Origin: Flammeovirgaceae bacterium
GTDB taxonomy: Bacteria > Bacteroidota > Bacteroidia > Cytophagales > Cyclobacteriaceae
Direction of reading: 5' to 3'
Assembly: GCA_013204595.1 (NCBI GenBank)
Contig: JABMNK010000084.1
Coordinates: 1-45,307, forward strand
DNA: 45,307 nucleotides
Under the pieces are notes generated by a model that saw only the letters and a list, made by a program, of their open reading frames with translations, made no database searches and had not been told where the DNA came from. A program made the translations under genes and the position numbers. Positions 43,923-45,307 of the stretch are shown here, piece by piece; position 1 is the stretch's first letter, and each line of letters starts with the position of its first letter.

Positions 43923-45065
43923 CTAAAAGGTTTGTGGCTGGATATAGTTGGGATATATCTTGAGATGCTCTAATAGGGCATTTTCATGGATCAAGTCTTT
44001 CAATTCTTCAAAATTAGTCTTAGTACTTGCTGATATGAAAATGGATTTTTGACCGGGAAGGTTTTCCGGTGTTGGCGCATCTTCCGACAAACGATCGATT
44101 TTGTTATAGACATTGATTCTCTTGATGTGCGCGGCACCTATTTCTTCTAGTGTTTTTTCAACGACTTTGATATGATCTTCATAGGCAGGACTGGAAACAT
44201 CAATGACATGCAACAATAAATCTGCTTCTTTCACTTCTGCCAAGGTGGACTTAAAGGATTCAATTAAATCATGTGGTAGTTTTCGGATAAAGCCAACGGT
44301 ATCTGAAAGTAAAAAAGGCAAATTATTGATCACCACTTTTCTTACAGTCGAATCCACAGTCGCGAAGAGTTCATCTTTGGCATACACTTCTTCTTTACTC
44401 AATAAGGTCATTAAAGTGCTTTTGCCTGCGTTGGTGTACCCTACCAAGGTGATTCGTACGACGCCTGTTCTTGATTTTCTACGGGTGGTGGCCTGCAATT
44501 CGACTTTTTCCAATTGTTTTTTTAATAAAGAAATACGATCTCGAACCAATCTCTTGTCCGTTTCTATTTCTTTTTCACCCGAACCACCCATCGTACCCCT
44601 ACCTCCGCGTTGTCTCTCAAGATGCGTCCACATACGGGTCAATCGAGGGAGTAAGTATTGAAATCTGGCGAGTTCCACTTGTATTTTGGCTTGAGCAGTT
44701 TGCGCCCTTCTTAGAAATATATCCAAGATAATTAAGCTTCGGTCGTAGATTTTTACTTCCAGTATGCGTTCAATATTTCTTAGTTGAGAAGGCGACAGGT
44801 CGTCATCAAAAATGATCAAATCAATTTTTTCCATTAGGACAAAATCTTTTATTTCATCAAGTTTTCCGCTACCTACATAAGTTTTCTTGTCGGGATGCTC
44901 AATTTTCTGAATAAATGTTTTTTGTATGTCGATGTCTAGCGTCTTGGCTAAAAAGGCAAGTTCCTCTAGATGCTCCATAATGACTCTATCTGCCGCTTGC
45001 TTTTCCGCAACGGTCACCAAAATTCCTTTTTCTATTTTCTTCGTTGTCTCGTGGAGGTCATCCAT
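43923..45065 (-). CDS. hflX: GTPase HflX
   Basis: 380 residues. The N-terminal HflX domain holds KTYVGSGKLDEI and DDDLSPSQLRNIE, and the signature RGGRGTMGGSGEKEIETD (about 155-172) precedes the G domain: G1 GYTNAGKST (about 209-217), G3 DTVGF (about 255-259), and G4 NKID. HflX is a ribosome-binding GTPase that splits stalled or hibernating 70S ribosomes, notably under heat stress. It lies 37 nt upstream of the tRNA-Arg gene on the same strand. Confidence 0.95.
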   Translation of the reverse strand: MDDLHETTKKIEKGILVTVAEKQAADRVIMEHLEELAFLAKTLDIDIQKTFIQKIEHPDKKTYVGSGKLDEIKDFVLMEKIDLIIFDDDLSPSQLRNIERILEVKIYDRSLIILDIFLRRAQTAQAKIQVELARFQYLLPRLTRMWTHLERQRGGRGTMGGSGEKEIETDKRLVRDRISLLKKQLEKVELQATTRRKSRTGVVRITLVGYTNAGKSTLMTLLSKEEVYAKDELFATVDSTVRKVVINNLPFLLSDTVGFIRKLPHDLIESFKSTLAEVKEADLLLHVIDVSSPAYEDHIKVVEKTLEEIGAAHIKRINVYNKIDRLSEDAPTPENLPGQKSIFISASTKTNFEELKDLIHENALLEHLKIYPNYIQPQTF

Positions 45066-45307
45066 AATATGATTATCGAATACTAAATTCTCGAATATTA
45101 ACTTAAGACTGCAAAGTTGCTTAACAAATTCCCATTTATTTGGATCTGCAAACGATAATACCTCATTATTAAGAATTTAAATAAAAATTATTTTTTTTTA
45201 AATACACAAGCAGGGTCTCAAAGTCAAGTCTGCTGTTTTCAGTGAATATTTTTATTTTTGAGGTATGATATTGAATATTAGTACGATATATTATTGAGTA
45301 GATTAAA

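Noticed and set aside
44203-44661. 152-codon ORF antisense to hflX
   Set aside because: hflX motifs on the minus strand are unambiguous; the antisense frame has a composition typical of a shadow.

Overview
The window reads as chromosomal DNA of a Bacteroidota bacterium, perhaps from the Saprospiria or Cytophagia side; the genus cannot be fixed by eye. The signs are an AT-rich sequence with A-rich rather than Shine-Dalgarno-like leaders, many secreted proteins and lipoproteins, a TonB-dependent receptor, and Bacteroidota-typical families (DUF5916 with a CBM9-like domain, DUF5777 beta-barrel, Gfo/Idh/MocA oxidoreductases with Tat-type leaders, 1000-residue sortilin/BNR proteins). No phage, transposase, integrase or CRISPR array is visible.

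Layout. 1-980: start of a lipoprotein gene running off the left edge, then a decayed minus-strand gene. 983-4798: LolA-like secreted protein plus a sortilin/BNR exoprotein, closed by a good terminator. 5066-9569 (minus): two coupled GT2 glycosyltransferases, a GH33 sialidase and a group II PLP decarboxylase. 9835-11155: orphan lipoprotein and a secreted protein with an apparent internal duplication. 11320-12672 (minus): relic ORFs and a striking paraoxonase homologue. 12936-16609: GH30 glycosidase, MFS transporter, a Crp/Fnr regulator broken by one in-frame TAA, and a DUF2892 membrane protein. 16768-22643: two paralogous oxidoreductases with Tat-type leaders flanking a DUF5916/CBM9 outer-membrane protein.

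22701-26122 (minus) is a compact msrB-msrA-TonB receptor operon. 26428-34248 (minus) is a long co-oriented run: nucleoside kinase (frameshifted), second sortilin/BNR protein, two PPK2 polyphosphate kinases, an M61 peptidase and a DinB-like protein, with junctions of 0-53 nt or overlaps. 34285-36330 holds a third Gfo/Idh oxidoreductase and a DUF3089 hydrolase. 36701-38985 is a four-gene envelope redox module (lipoprotein cytochrome c, DUF5777 beta-barrel, YceI, Rieske lipoprotein). 39012-43179 (minus) carries a penicillin-acylase-type hydrolase, an alpha/beta hydrolase lipoprotein and a methyltransferase. The right end has a small ORF, tRNA-Arg(CCT) with its own terminator, and hflX.

Broad theme: envelope and extracellular chemistry (glycan hydrolysis, sugar oxidoreduction, protein turnover, redox repair) plus phosphate/nucleotide metabolism. 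The strongest candidate for an under-described system is the cytochrome/DUF5777/YceI/Rieske operon. The most checkable anomalies are the two interrupted genes: Crp/Fnr with a single TAA, and the P-loop kinase with a frameshift at an A7 run and no standard start codon.
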